This document shows, piece after piece, positions 1 to 5,374 of a stretch of DNA of 5,374 nt (position 1 is the first letter of the stretch; every line of letters starts with the position of its first letter). The notes beneath the pieces were generated by a model. That model ran no database searches, was not told where the DNA came from, and worked only from the letters and a program-made list of their open reading frames with translations. Location: positions 1 to 5,374 of the forward strand of contig NZ_JBFJTH010000212.1 of the NCBI RefSeq assembly GCF_041625495.1, given 5' to 3'. The stretch is from Litorivivens sp041625495. Lineage in GTDB: Bacteria; Pseudomonadota; Gammaproteobacteria; Pseudomonadales; Spongiibacteraceae. The translations under genes and the position numbers were made by a program.

Positions 1-38
1 AGAATGCATTACTCTTGTTAATTTTCCAACGGCCTGGC

Positions 39-113
39 GGGCGCCAACCTAAGCCAGGTCGTTGTCTTTTACCGGGCGGATGTGGCGCCCAGGTAATTGG
101 TATCATCTGCCCG
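39..113. repeat. Two overlapping inverted repeats (pseudoknot or alternative hairpins)
   Basis: GGGCGCC (39-45) is complementary to GGCGCCC (84-90). CGGGCGGATG (73-82) is complementary to CATCTGCCCG (104-113) over ten positions with one G-T pair. The right arm of the first repeat lies inside the loop of the second, so the stems either interlock as a pseudoknot or exclude each other. Neither stem is followed by a T-run on the appropriate strand. No protein gene was found across 1-218: the open frames reaching the left edge have unnatural composition. Confidence 0.4.
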
Positions 114-115
114 AT

Positions 116-175
116 AAAAAAAAATGGGCCAGCGACGGCGTCTCTGCGCACTACGGCGCGGCCTCCGGCAGACCC
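116..175 (-). ncRNA. Candidate small RNA of about 60 nt between promoter and T-run
   Basis: A strong promoter (182-210) is followed, from the predicted start near 175, by about 50 GC-rich bases capable of dense folding and then by nine T residues (116-124). Promoter, structured body and intrinsic terminator with no convincing reading frame inside is the layout of a free-standing small RNA gene. It does not resemble any small RNA I can recall. The alternative is that only the terminator is functional and serves the upstream operon. A 5'-end AUG at 175-177 could encode an eight-residue peptide (MGLPEAAP), but no ribosome binding site precedes it. Confidence 0.4.
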
Positions 176-179
176 ATTT
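116..179 (-). terminator. Intrinsic terminator with complex folded stem and nine-T tract
   Basis: On the minus strand AAATGGGTC (171-179) pairs with GGCCCATTT (122-130) over nine positions with one G-U pair, and the 3' arm runs straight into a nine-T tract (116-124). The enclosed 40 bases fold into three short hairpins. It lies 40 bases past the last stop codon (219) of the pyrD-acetyltransferase operon, where a terminator is expected. Unlike a classical terminator, the closing stem surrounds a multi-hairpin junction rather than a small loop. Confidence 0.65.
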
Positions 180-181
180 GA

Positions 182-210
182 ATTATAACATGTGTTCTAT
201 TCTTTCGCAA
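182..210 (-). promoter_or_regulatory. Near-consensus sigma-70 promoter with extended -10
   Basis: On the minus strand the -35 element TTGCGA (205-210) is separated by exactly 17 bases from a perfect -10 TATAAT (182-187). The -10 is preceded by TGT (188-190), giving the extended -10 pattern TGnTATAAT. The expected transcription start is near 174-177. It begins nine bases after the last stop codon of the operon and points away from it, toward the folded terminator-like element at 116-179. Confidence 0.65.
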
Positions 211-218
211 TAACCTTC

Positions 219-494
219 TCACGATTCCTTGTCCAACTCCTCAAGCAGCCATTGCCGATGCGCCGCGAGATCCTTCTCGGCTGCGGCCAGGGCCTGGCGG
301 TGGCGTTCTACCAGGGCCTGGTAATGCTCAATTTTCTGCCGCAGCCAGGCGATGCGCTGGGCACGTTTTGTCGGTGGCTGGTCGTCCGGGCTAAATGTAT
401 CGCACGCGGCGCAATACCAGCCCGCCTCGCCGTGCCGACGGCTACGGCGCATTGTGCCGTTCTCACAATTGAAACAATGTCGGGTGTCGGGCAG
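219..494 (-). CDS. Zinc-ribbon plus coiled-coil coding stretch (start unresolved; possibly the frameshifted C-terminal part of the acetyltransferase gene)
   Basis: In a frame offset by one base from the acetyltransferase, an open stretch runs from just after a TGA at 510-512 to a TGA at 219-221. It encodes a treble- or ribbon-type metal site, CFNC then WYCAAC (two CxxC pairs separated by 17 residues), followed by a charged helix of about 48 residues (KRAQRIAWLRQK to LLEELDKES) that looks like a coiled coil. Such four-cysteine ribbons usually bind zinc. I do not recognise the family. The only in-frame ATG (450-452) would lose the first CxxC pair, which argues against it. A CTG at 492-494 lies about ten bases after a purine-rich GAGGAGG sequence and would give PDTRHCFNC as the N-terminus, but CTG starts are rare. 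The alternative is that this is the C-terminal domain of the upstream gene separated by a one-base deletion. The domain reading is well supported; the start is not. Confidence 0.5.
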   Translation of the reverse strand: MPDTRHCFNCENGTMRRSRRHGEAGWYCAACDTFSPDDQPPTKRAQRIAWLRQKIEHYQALVERHRQALAAAEKDLAAHRQWLLEELDKES

Positions 495-1087
495 TGGTCG
501 GTTTCCTCCTCATCGAAAAACACGCGGACGACATCCAACGCATTGCGGACAAGTTCATAGGTCACGTTTGCCCGGTCCTTTGCGTAGTCATCAATTGCAT
601 TGGAAAGCTTAAGGGCCAACTCGTAAAACGTCCCGTCTTTCATCACCGCATGGCGCAGTATGCCTTCGCGCGCATAGCCATTTTTTTCCAACACGCGCAT
701 GGATGCCGGATTACATTCCAGCACCAAAGCATACAGCCGATGCAATTGCGTGTTTTCTTCCAGCCACAGCTGAAGCTGAGCGAGTGCCTCGCTGGCATAG
801 CCCTTACCCCAATAAGGCTGCCCAAGCCAATAGCCAACCTCGGCGCTGTAGCGATATTCCCGCTCTCCCCAGAAAACCCCGATACTCCCTATGCACAGGC
901 CGTGTAGACAGACAGCAAAATGCTGCCCGTGTCTGTCACAGGAACCCTCGTCTATCCAATAACGGGCATCTATTGTGGTATACGGACGGGGAAATTGGTC
1001 TCGCAAAAAGCGCGTGACATTCACATTGTTAGCCAGCTCAACCAGTCTGGCTTCATCATCGCTGTGAAAGGCACGCAGGGTAATCAT
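308..1087 (-). CDS. GNAT-family N-acetyltransferase (RimJ/RimL-like), with out-of-frame C-terminal tail
   Basis: Residues 1 to about 160 form a RimJ/RimL-type acetyltransferase domain, which moves the acetyl group of acetyl-CoA to an amine on a protein or small molecule. Evidence is the start MITLRAFHSDDEARL, the acetyl-CoA loop QPYWGKGYASEA (90-101), and the NPASMRVLEKNGY segment (126-138) followed by EGILRHAVMKDG. The conventional open frame is 259 residues, while single-domain relatives are usually 170-190. Residues about 160-199 (NAIDDYAKDR to FFDEEETDHC) look like real helical, acidic protein. After about residue 200 the composition changes to a run rich in Arg, Ala and Thr, exactly where another frame encodes a zinc ribbon. 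The annotated C-terminus is therefore probably an artefact of a shifted frame. The start overlaps the pyrD stop by ATGA, and the ribosome binding site is weak, as expected for coupled translation. The substrate is unknown. The function call is firm; the true end is not. Confidence 0.82.
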   Translation of the reverse strand: MITLRAFHSDDEARLVELANNVNVTRFLRDQFPRPYTTIDARYWIDEGSCDRHGQHFAVCLHGLCIGSIGVFWGEREYRYSAEVGYWLGQPYWGKGYASEALAQLQLWLEENTQLHRLYALVLECNPASMRVLEKNGYAREGILRHAVMKDGTFYELALKLSNAIDDYAKDRANVTYELVRNALDVVRVFFDEEETDHCPTPDIVSIVRTAQCAVAVGTARRAGIAPRAIHLARTTSHRQNVPSASPGCGRKLSITRPW

Positions 1088-2100
1088 TGCCGCTTGATGG
1101 CGCTTACCGAGTCCGCGATCAGTTTGGGACCAGCGTAGATAAAACCGCTGTAAATCTGAACCAGCGCAGCACCGGCGCGGATTTTTTCCGCCGCGTCTTC
1201 ACCGCACATGATCCCCCCCACACCAATTATGGGAATCTCGCCCTTAAGCTGGGCCGCCAGCTCACGGATAACCGCTGTCGACTTATCGCGTACCGGCGCA
1301 CCACTGAGGCCGCCAGCTTCCGCGCCGTGCTCCAGATGTTTTACCGCATCGCGTTCAATCGTGGTGTTAGTGGCAATCACGGCATCAATGCGATGCTCCA
1401 GAAAGGCACCCGCCACATCGGCAATATCACTCACCGCCATATCGGGCGCGATTTTTACCGCCAGCGGCACATAGCGGCCATGCTCCGCGGCCAGCTCCGC
1501 CTGAGCCGTTTTCAACTGAGCAAGCAGTTGCTTGAGTGGCTCACCAAACTGCAGGTCCCGCAATCCCGGGGTGTTGGGTGACGACAGATTTACTGTGATA
1601 TAGGACGCATGAGGGTAAACCTTGCGCATACAAATCAGGTAGTCATCGACAGCCTGCTCGGCCGGGGTATCCTTGTTTTTACCAATATTGATACCCAGTA
1701 CACCGGTAAACTTCGCGTTTTTTACCTGTTCTACCAGATGATCCACGCCCAGATTATTAAACCCCATACGATTGATGATGGCTTTTGCCTCGGGTAGACG
1801 AAATAAACGCGGCTGCGGATTGCCAGGCTGAGGCTTTGGCGTGACCGTACCCACTTCAATAAACCCGAAGCCCAACGCCGCCAGGCCATCAATGTGTTTG
1901 GCATCTTTATCCAGCCCGGCCGCCAAACCTACCGGATTGGGAAAGGTAATACCCATCACTTCTACCGGGTGATCTACGCGCTTGGGCGCTACCAGCCGGG
2001 AAAGGCAGAAAGTATCGGCTAGTGAAATGCCCGTCATACCCAGATTGTGGGAGGTTTCTGTAGGCAGTTGAAACAGGATTTTCTGGAGCAGGGAGTACAT
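1084..2100 (-). CDS. pyrD: Dihydroorotate dehydrogenase (quinone), class 2
   Basis: PyrD oxidises dihydroorotate to orotate, the fourth step of de novo pyrimidine synthesis. It passes electrons through FMN to the quinone pool and is bound to the inner membrane by a short N-terminal helical region. The protein is 338 residues against 336 in E. coli. Visible family motifs are the quinone-side N-terminal segment MYSLLQKILFQLPTETSH, AGLDKD (61-66) at the FMN site, NRMGFNNLG (110-118), the active-site loop NLSSPNTPGLR (171-181) with the catalytic serine at S174, VKIAPD (215-220), ATNTT (243-247), GGLSG (263-267), VGGI (294-297) and QIYSGFIY (315-322). The start is set at ATG 2098-2100: the longer open frame reaching 2220 would run back through both hairpins into the permease gene, and its extra 40 residues are not part of the family. 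No strong Shine-Dalgarno sequence precedes the ATG. The stop overlaps the acetyltransferase start (ATGA), suggesting translational coupling. Confidence 0.97.
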   Translation of the reverse strand: MYSLLQKILFQLPTETSHNLGMTGISLADTFCLSRLVAPKRVDHPVEVMGITFPNPVGLAAGLDKDAKHIDGLAALGFGFIEVGTVTPKPQPGNPQPRLFRLPEAKAIINRMGFNNLGVDHLVEQVKNAKFTGVLGINIGKNKDTPAEQAVDDYLICMRKVYPHASYITVNLSSPNTPGLRDLQFGEPLKQLLAQLKTAQAELAAEHGRYVPLAVKIAPDMAVSDIADVAGAFLEHRIDAVIATNTTIERDAVKHLEHGAEAGGLSGAPVRDKSTAVIRELAAQLKGEIPIIGVGGIMCGEDAAEKIRAGAALVQIYSGFIYAGPKLIADSVSAIKRQ

Positions 2101-2127
2101 CGTAATAAGGGCTCGGCTAGTTGGGCC

Positions 2128-2152
2128 CAGGGCAAGGGTTAGACTTGCCCTG
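2128..2152 (-). other. Hairpin 2 in the permease-pyrD gap
   Basis: A perfect 9-bp inverted repeat (CAGGGCAAG at 2128-2136, CTTGCCCTG at 2144-2152) has a 7-base loop and lies one base from hairpin 1. It ends 27 bases before the pyrD start. There is no T-run on the minus strand. It could be a Rho-independent-like but U-poor terminator, an RNA processing or stability element, or part of the pyrD leader. No clear -35/-10 promoter for pyrD was found in the gap by eye. Confidence 0.5.
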
Positions 2153-2153
2153 C

Positions 2154-2175
2154 CCCTCTTCATTTGAAAAGAGGG
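2154..2175 (-). other. Hairpin 1 directly after the efflux permease stop
   Basis: A perfect 7-bp inverted repeat (CCCTCTT at 2154-2160, AAGAGGG at 2169-2175) with an 8-base loop starts one base after the permease stop codon. It has no T-run downstream on the minus strand, so it is not a standard intrinsic terminator. It may protect the 3' end of the upstream message, act as a weak pause or terminator, or shape the pyrD leader. Confidence 0.45.
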
Positions 2176-2176
2176 T

Positions 2177-5100
2177 TTAAGCGCGTTTAAACAATCGGCT
2201 GACATCCTGTTCAAGCGCATACAGGCTTGGCAGGTAGAAGAGCGTGATTATACTACCGAATACCACGCCCCACAGCATCACCATTGCCAGCGGCGCGACA
2301 ACAACATTCAAACCAAACAAACCATAGGCCACCGGATACAGCCCTGCCACTGTGGTCAATGTGGTAATAAAGATGGGGCGCAGCCGCGTACTCGCCGTCT
2401 GCACCAGCAAATCTGCATCAATGTGAGTGCTATTTCCCCGAGCGCGATTCAATTGATCGATCATTATCAGAGAATCATTAACCAGAATACCGGCCAGCCC
2501 GGTGATCCCTGCCAGCGCTGACATACTTAACACCATGCCCTGAAGTGCAAAGGCTATCATTACCCCCAAAATACCCAGCGGAATAACCAGTAGCACCAGA
2601 ATAGGTTGCGATACGGAATTAAACAGCAGCACCAGCAGCACCAATATACCGGCCAGACTGAGCAGCGCTGCGCTGCCAATATTCCCCAGTGCATCCTGCT
2701 GCCGATCAGCTTCGCCACCAGCCACAAACTGCAGGTGCGAGTAGCGCTGACGCAGCTCACGGTCCTCGATGTAACCCTGTAGCAGGCGATTGGCCTCGGC
2801 GACAGACAACACCGACTTGTCGATATCGGCATATACCGTCAGCGTGCGTTCGCCAAAGTAGTGATAAACCGTCGCCTGAGCAGATTTGGTTTCGAAATCT
2901 GCCACACTGCGCAGCAACACCGGCTCACCCCGGCTGTTGATCAGGGTCAGACCATACAGCGTAGAGAGCTGGCCTTGTTCCGGCTGACGATACTGCAAGC
3001 GGAACCGAACCCGCTCTTCCAACGTCTGCATTTCCTCCACCAGCAGCCCGTCAAACGCCACACGCACAGCCTGGGTCACGTCCTGCACAGTCAGACCGTA
3101 GTTGGCCAGCAACTCGTGCTTGAGCTGCAGATCAATAATATCCTTGCCGCGCCGGTAGGACGTCCACACGCGGTCAAAACCGGCTATTGTCTGCAGGTAC
3201 TGCACAATGTCGTCAGCTACCCGATAGCGATCATCTGAATTACCGACAATTTCCAGCTCGATCGCCTCGCCGGTTGGCGGCGAGTTTTCCTGAGGCACGA
3301 CTCTGGCCAAGACAAAATCCGATTGCTCAGCCATAAACTCACGCAGCTCGGACACTATCACCGACGATGTGCGGGTGCGTTCCGACTGCCTCACCAGATA
3401 TAGCTCGACAAGGCCCCAGGAATTCTGGCGACCTTCGGTTACATTTGCCATGCTAGGCAGATCGTGGTGTCCAACGGTGACTTTTGTCGCCAGAACATCA
3501 CGCCCCGCAAGATGCGCAACCAGATCTCGTTCGAGTTCAGTCAGCCGGTCACGGGTCGCCGCAAAGGATGTCCCGAGTGGAAGTTCCAGCTGAACCGTAA
3601 TTGCATCGGTATCCCCTTCCGGGTAAAGCTCCAGTGTAAGACGCTGGTAACTAAACAGTGCCGCAGCCACTGCCAGCCCAAGAATCCCAATGAAACTGAT
3701 CACGCGATGCCTGAACATATGCCGCATAATCCAGACATAGGCCCGCTCAACCGGGTTAAACCATTCGCGCGACAGGCTTTTTCCGTCGCGCTGACGACCA
3801 CGCAGCGCGTGCGCTATATGCGCCGGCAACATGACTTTGCATTCCACCAGTGACGCCAGCAACACCATGACAACCACTGCTGGCAGCATCCAGAGGTATT
3901 TCCCCTCAATACCCGACAGAAACACCAGCGGCATAAACGCCAATACCGTCGTCGCCGAACTGGCCAGCACGGGCGCTGCCATCACCGCAGTGCCATCAAT
4001 CGCCGCCTGCAACGGCGATTTTCCTCGCTCCGCCTCGCGAAAGATGCTCTCGGCTACCACAACCGCATCGTCAACCAGCACACCGAGCATCAGAATAATG
4101 CCGGAAATGCTGAGCTGATTGACCGTAATATTGAGCGACGGCATGAAAATAAACGTGAGCATCATGGCCGTGGGAATACCCACCACCACCCACACCGTGA
4201 ACCGGAAGGGGAAAAACGCGAGCAGCGTGAGAAACACCAGCAACATGCCAAACAGTGCATTACTACTGAGCATTTCCAGCATATTGCGGGCATAGCGCGT
4301 TGTATCGTTATAGATTTCAAGCCTTACACCAGACGGCATCATCGCCTGTTGCTCGCGAACAAACTCGCGTAACTCTTCAGCGACTGCCACGCCATTGGCC
4401 TGCGCGGTTTTCTTGATCAACAGGCCAACCGCAGGTTGACCACCTATCAGCGGTTGAATCCTCCAGTCTTCGTAATCAACAACAACCTCTGCAATATCCT
4501 TAACCCGCGCAAAGTTATCGCGCCCCACCGCCCGCACAATAACCTCGGCCACATCTTTGGGGTGCTCAAATTGCCCAACCGTAACAACATCACGCTCAGA
4601 GGTCGTCGATTCCAACGCACCCCCAGAGTCTCTGACATTGCGCGCGGCGATGGCGCGGCTGATCTCCGCCGCATCAATACCCAGTTGCTGCAAGCGCTGT
4701 GGATTCAGCAAAATGCGAACTTCCTTGGGCCGATAGCCGCGCCGATCAGAACCGGCCACACCCTCCACCTGGCGCAGCTGCACCTGCAGGCGCCGTGCGG
4801 TGCGACGCAGTACATCTTCATCCACATCACCGCGAACCAGAATTTCCATGATCGGTGTTCGGTCGGGGTCTTCTGCGGCCAACAAGGGCTTTTCAAACAC
4901 CTCGTCTGGCATGCGCGGATAGGCGCGATCAATGGCGCGCTGCAGGTCTTCACGAAAACGCCGGTTCTGCTCACGACTGTGATCCGGACTCGCCTGCACC
5001 AGAAGACTCGACTGCCCCTCCATACTGGCCGACCGCAATTTATCGAGACCTTCAATTTCAAGAATTTCTTCTTCCAGTGGCACCGTCACTGAAAGCTCTA

Positions 5101-5278
5101 CATCAGTCGCTGCGGCGCCCGGCCATACCGTTGTAATGTAGAAAATACCGGTATCCAGCGCCGGATAACTGCTGACAACCATCCCACGCAAGCTGACAAA
5201 GCCGCTGAGAAACAGCATCACCAATATCAGATTTACCAGCAGCGGACGGCTGGCAAAAAACGTGATCAGCCCTCTCAT
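2177..5278 (-). CDS. RND-family efflux pump permease (AcrB-like inner-membrane transporter)
   Basis: This gene encodes a complete 1033-residue protein, close to the usual 1020-1050 for the family. RND permeases are inner-membrane, proton-driven trimeric pumps that export drugs, detergents or other small molecules through a periplasmic adaptor and an outer-membrane channel. The expected layout is visible: a first membrane helix at about 11-31, a large periplasmic domain to about 335, helices 2-6 at about 340-482, helix 7 at about 525-545, a second periplasmic domain to about 860, and helices 8-12 at about 866-1019. Helix 4 carries the Asp pair of the proton relay (LVDDAVVVAES, D403/D404). R965 and T972 match the helix 11 relay residues of AcrB. 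The helix 10 lysine (AcrB K940) appears to be Asn (N934, in ILVNDSLIMID). The start ATG overlaps the adaptor stop by four bases. Substrate cannot be told from sequence, and it lacks obvious marks of the metal-exporting CusA branch, so an uncharacterised AcrB-like subfamily is most likely. Confidence 0.97.
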   Translation of the reverse strand: MRGLITFFASRPLLVNLILVMLFLSGFVSLRGMVVSSYPALDTGIFYITTVWPGAAATDVELSVTVPLEEEILEIEGLDKLRSASMEGQSSLLVQASPDHSREQNRRFREDLQRAIDRAYPRMPDEVFEKPLLAAEDPDRTPIMEILVRGDVDEDVLRRTARRLQVQLRQVEGVAGSDRRGYRPKEVRILLNPQRLQQLGIDAAEISRAIAARNVRDSGGALESTTSERDVVTVGQFEHPKDVAEVIVRAVGRDNFARVKDIAEVVVDYEDWRIQPLIGGQPAVGLLIKKTAQANGVAVAEELREFVREQQAMMPSGVRLEIYNDTTRYARNMLEMLSSNALFGMLLVFLTLLAFFPFRFTVWVVVGIPTAMMLTFIFMPSLNITVNQLSISGIILMLGVLVDDAVVVAESIFREAERGKSPLQAAIDGTAVMAAPVLASSATTVLAFMPLVFLSGIEGKYLWMLPAVVVMVLLASLVECKVMLPAHIAHALRGRQRDGKSLSREWFNPVERAYVWIMRHMFRHRVISFIGILGLAVAAALFSYQRLTLELYPEGDTDAITVQLELPLGTSFAATRDRLTELERDLVAHLAGRDVLATKVTVGHHDLPSMANVTEGRQNSWGLVELYLVRQSERTRTSSVIVSELREFMAEQSDFVLARVVPQENSPPTGEAIELEIVGNSDDRYRVADDIVQYLQTIAGFDRVWTSYRRGKDIIDLQLKHELLANYGLTVQDVTQAVRVAFDGLLVEEMQTLEERVRFRLQYRQPEQGQLSTLYGLTLINSRGEPVLLRSVADFETKSAQATVYHYFGERTLTVYADIDKSVLSVAEANRLLQGYIEDRELRQRYSHLQFVAGGEADRQQDALGNIGSAALLSLAGILVLLVLLFNSVSQPILVLLVIPLGILGVMIAFALQGMVLSMSALAGITGLAGILVNDSLIMIDQLNRARGNSTHIDADLLVQTASTRLRPIFITTLTTVAGLYPVAYGLFGLNVVVAPLAMVMLWGVVFGSIITLFYLPSLYALEQDVSRLFKRA

Positions 5279-5374
5279 GGCTGCTCGCTCTGCAAGACAA
5301 CGGTTTTACCGTTGGCCAGCAAATCAAGGTGGCTGGTAATCAACCGGTCGCCGGGATTGAGGCCGGCCAGCACC
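5275..5374 (-). CDS. Periplasmic adaptor (membrane fusion) protein of an RND efflux system, C-terminal end only
   Basis: Only the last 32 codons and the stop are inside the window; the rest lies beyond the right edge. The visible peptide begins VLAGLNPGDRLITSHLDLL and ends QSEQP. A 'GL.PGDR.I..-L..L..G..V' pattern is typical of the membrane-proximal C-terminal end of HlyD/AcrA-type adaptors. Proteins of this family bridge the inner-membrane pump and the outer-membrane channel in the periplasm. The stop codon TGA overlaps the permease start in an ATGA arrangement, so the two are almost certainly translated from one message. Adaptor-then-permease is the normal gene order for RND systems, and that context carries much of the assignment because the fragment is short. 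Confidence 0.8.
   Translation of the reverse strand, partial: VLAGLNPGDRLITSHLDLLANGKTVVLQSEQP

Noticed and set aside
2..106. Minus-strand open frame starting MIPITWAPHPPGKRQ and running off the left edge
   Set aside because: It has no good ribosome binding site, contains the interlocked inverted repeats, and its composition (many Pro, Arg, Trp, Gly) looks random. It cannot be excluded without sequence to the left.
116..179. tRNA-like cloverleaf
   Set aside because: Although a closing stem and three hairpins are present, the arms are too short, the T-loop consensus and a 3' CCA-type end are absent, and the 3' arm runs into a T-tract.
3..188. Plus-strand open frame entering from the left edge and ending just before the extended -10 region
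   Set aside because: It reads through an A-tract and the folded terminator element, and the translated residues resemble no protein.
480..514. Programmed -1 ribosomal frameshift signal
   Set aside because: No X-XXY-YYZ heptamer was found in the only interval where the shift could occur, and no obvious downstream stem was seen; a simple indel is the more likely explanation.
494..907. Plus-strand open frame of 137 residues opposite the acetyltransferase
   Set aside because: It is antisense to the conserved acetyl-CoA-binding region and has no recognisable features of its own.
2101..2176. Sigma-70 promoter for pyrD in the intergenic gap
   Set aside because: The best -10-like sequence (TATTAC) has no properly spaced -35; TTGCCC lies 22 bases away, too far to support a call.
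2101..2220. N-terminal extension of PyrD by 40 residues starting at 2220
   Set aside because: It would read back through both intergenic hairpins and the end of the permease gene, and the added residues do not match the family; MYSLLQ at 2100 is the normal N-terminus.
4436..5092. Long plus-strand open frame of 218 residues inside the permease gene
   Set aside because: It is antisense to strongly conserved RND coding sequence, with no ribosome binding site or recognisable domain; it is a shadow of GC-rich coding.

Overview
The window looks like chromosomal DNA from a gammaproteobacterium. The class 2 (quinone-linked) dihydroorotate dehydrogenase closely resembles Pseudomonas-type PyrD by eye, and the moderately GC-rich composition and AcrB-like efflux pump fit that group. 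A marine Pseudomonas/Cellvibrio-like lineage is a guess from memory, not a database result.

All recognisable genes lie on the minus strand and read from right to left. In transcription order they are: the last 32 residues of a periplasmic adaptor (membrane fusion) protein (5275-5374); a complete RND efflux permease of 1033 residues (2177-5278), whose start overlaps the adaptor stop by ATGA; a 76-base gap holding two back-to-back hairpins; pyrD (1084-2100); and a GNAT-type acetyltransferase (from 1087), whose start overlaps the pyrD stop by ATGA. The acetyltransferase frame runs out of phase into a short zinc-ribbon plus coiled-coil coding stretch that ends at 219. This junction looks like a single-base frameshift or an unusual gene overlap.

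The left 218 bases contain no convincing protein gene but are rich in signals. Just after the last stop codon there is a near-consensus sigma-70 promoter with an extended -10 (182-210, minus strand). About 60 bases further on there is a compact folded element ending in nine T residues (116-179, minus strand). Together these could be a small RNA gene of about 60 nt, or simply the operon terminator with a fortuitous promoter. Further left (39-113) two overlapping inverted repeats could form a pseudoknot or two alternative hairpins.

Functionally, the adaptor and permease would work together as two parts of a tripartite efflux system, presumably with an outer-membrane channel encoded elsewhere. 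PyrD belongs to de novo pyrimidine synthesis and has no obvious link to the pump. The acetyltransferase is probably co-translated with pyrD, but its substrate is unknown. The most interesting points are the promoter/terminator cassette with its four-way-junction fold, and the acetyltransferase/zinc-ribbon junction.
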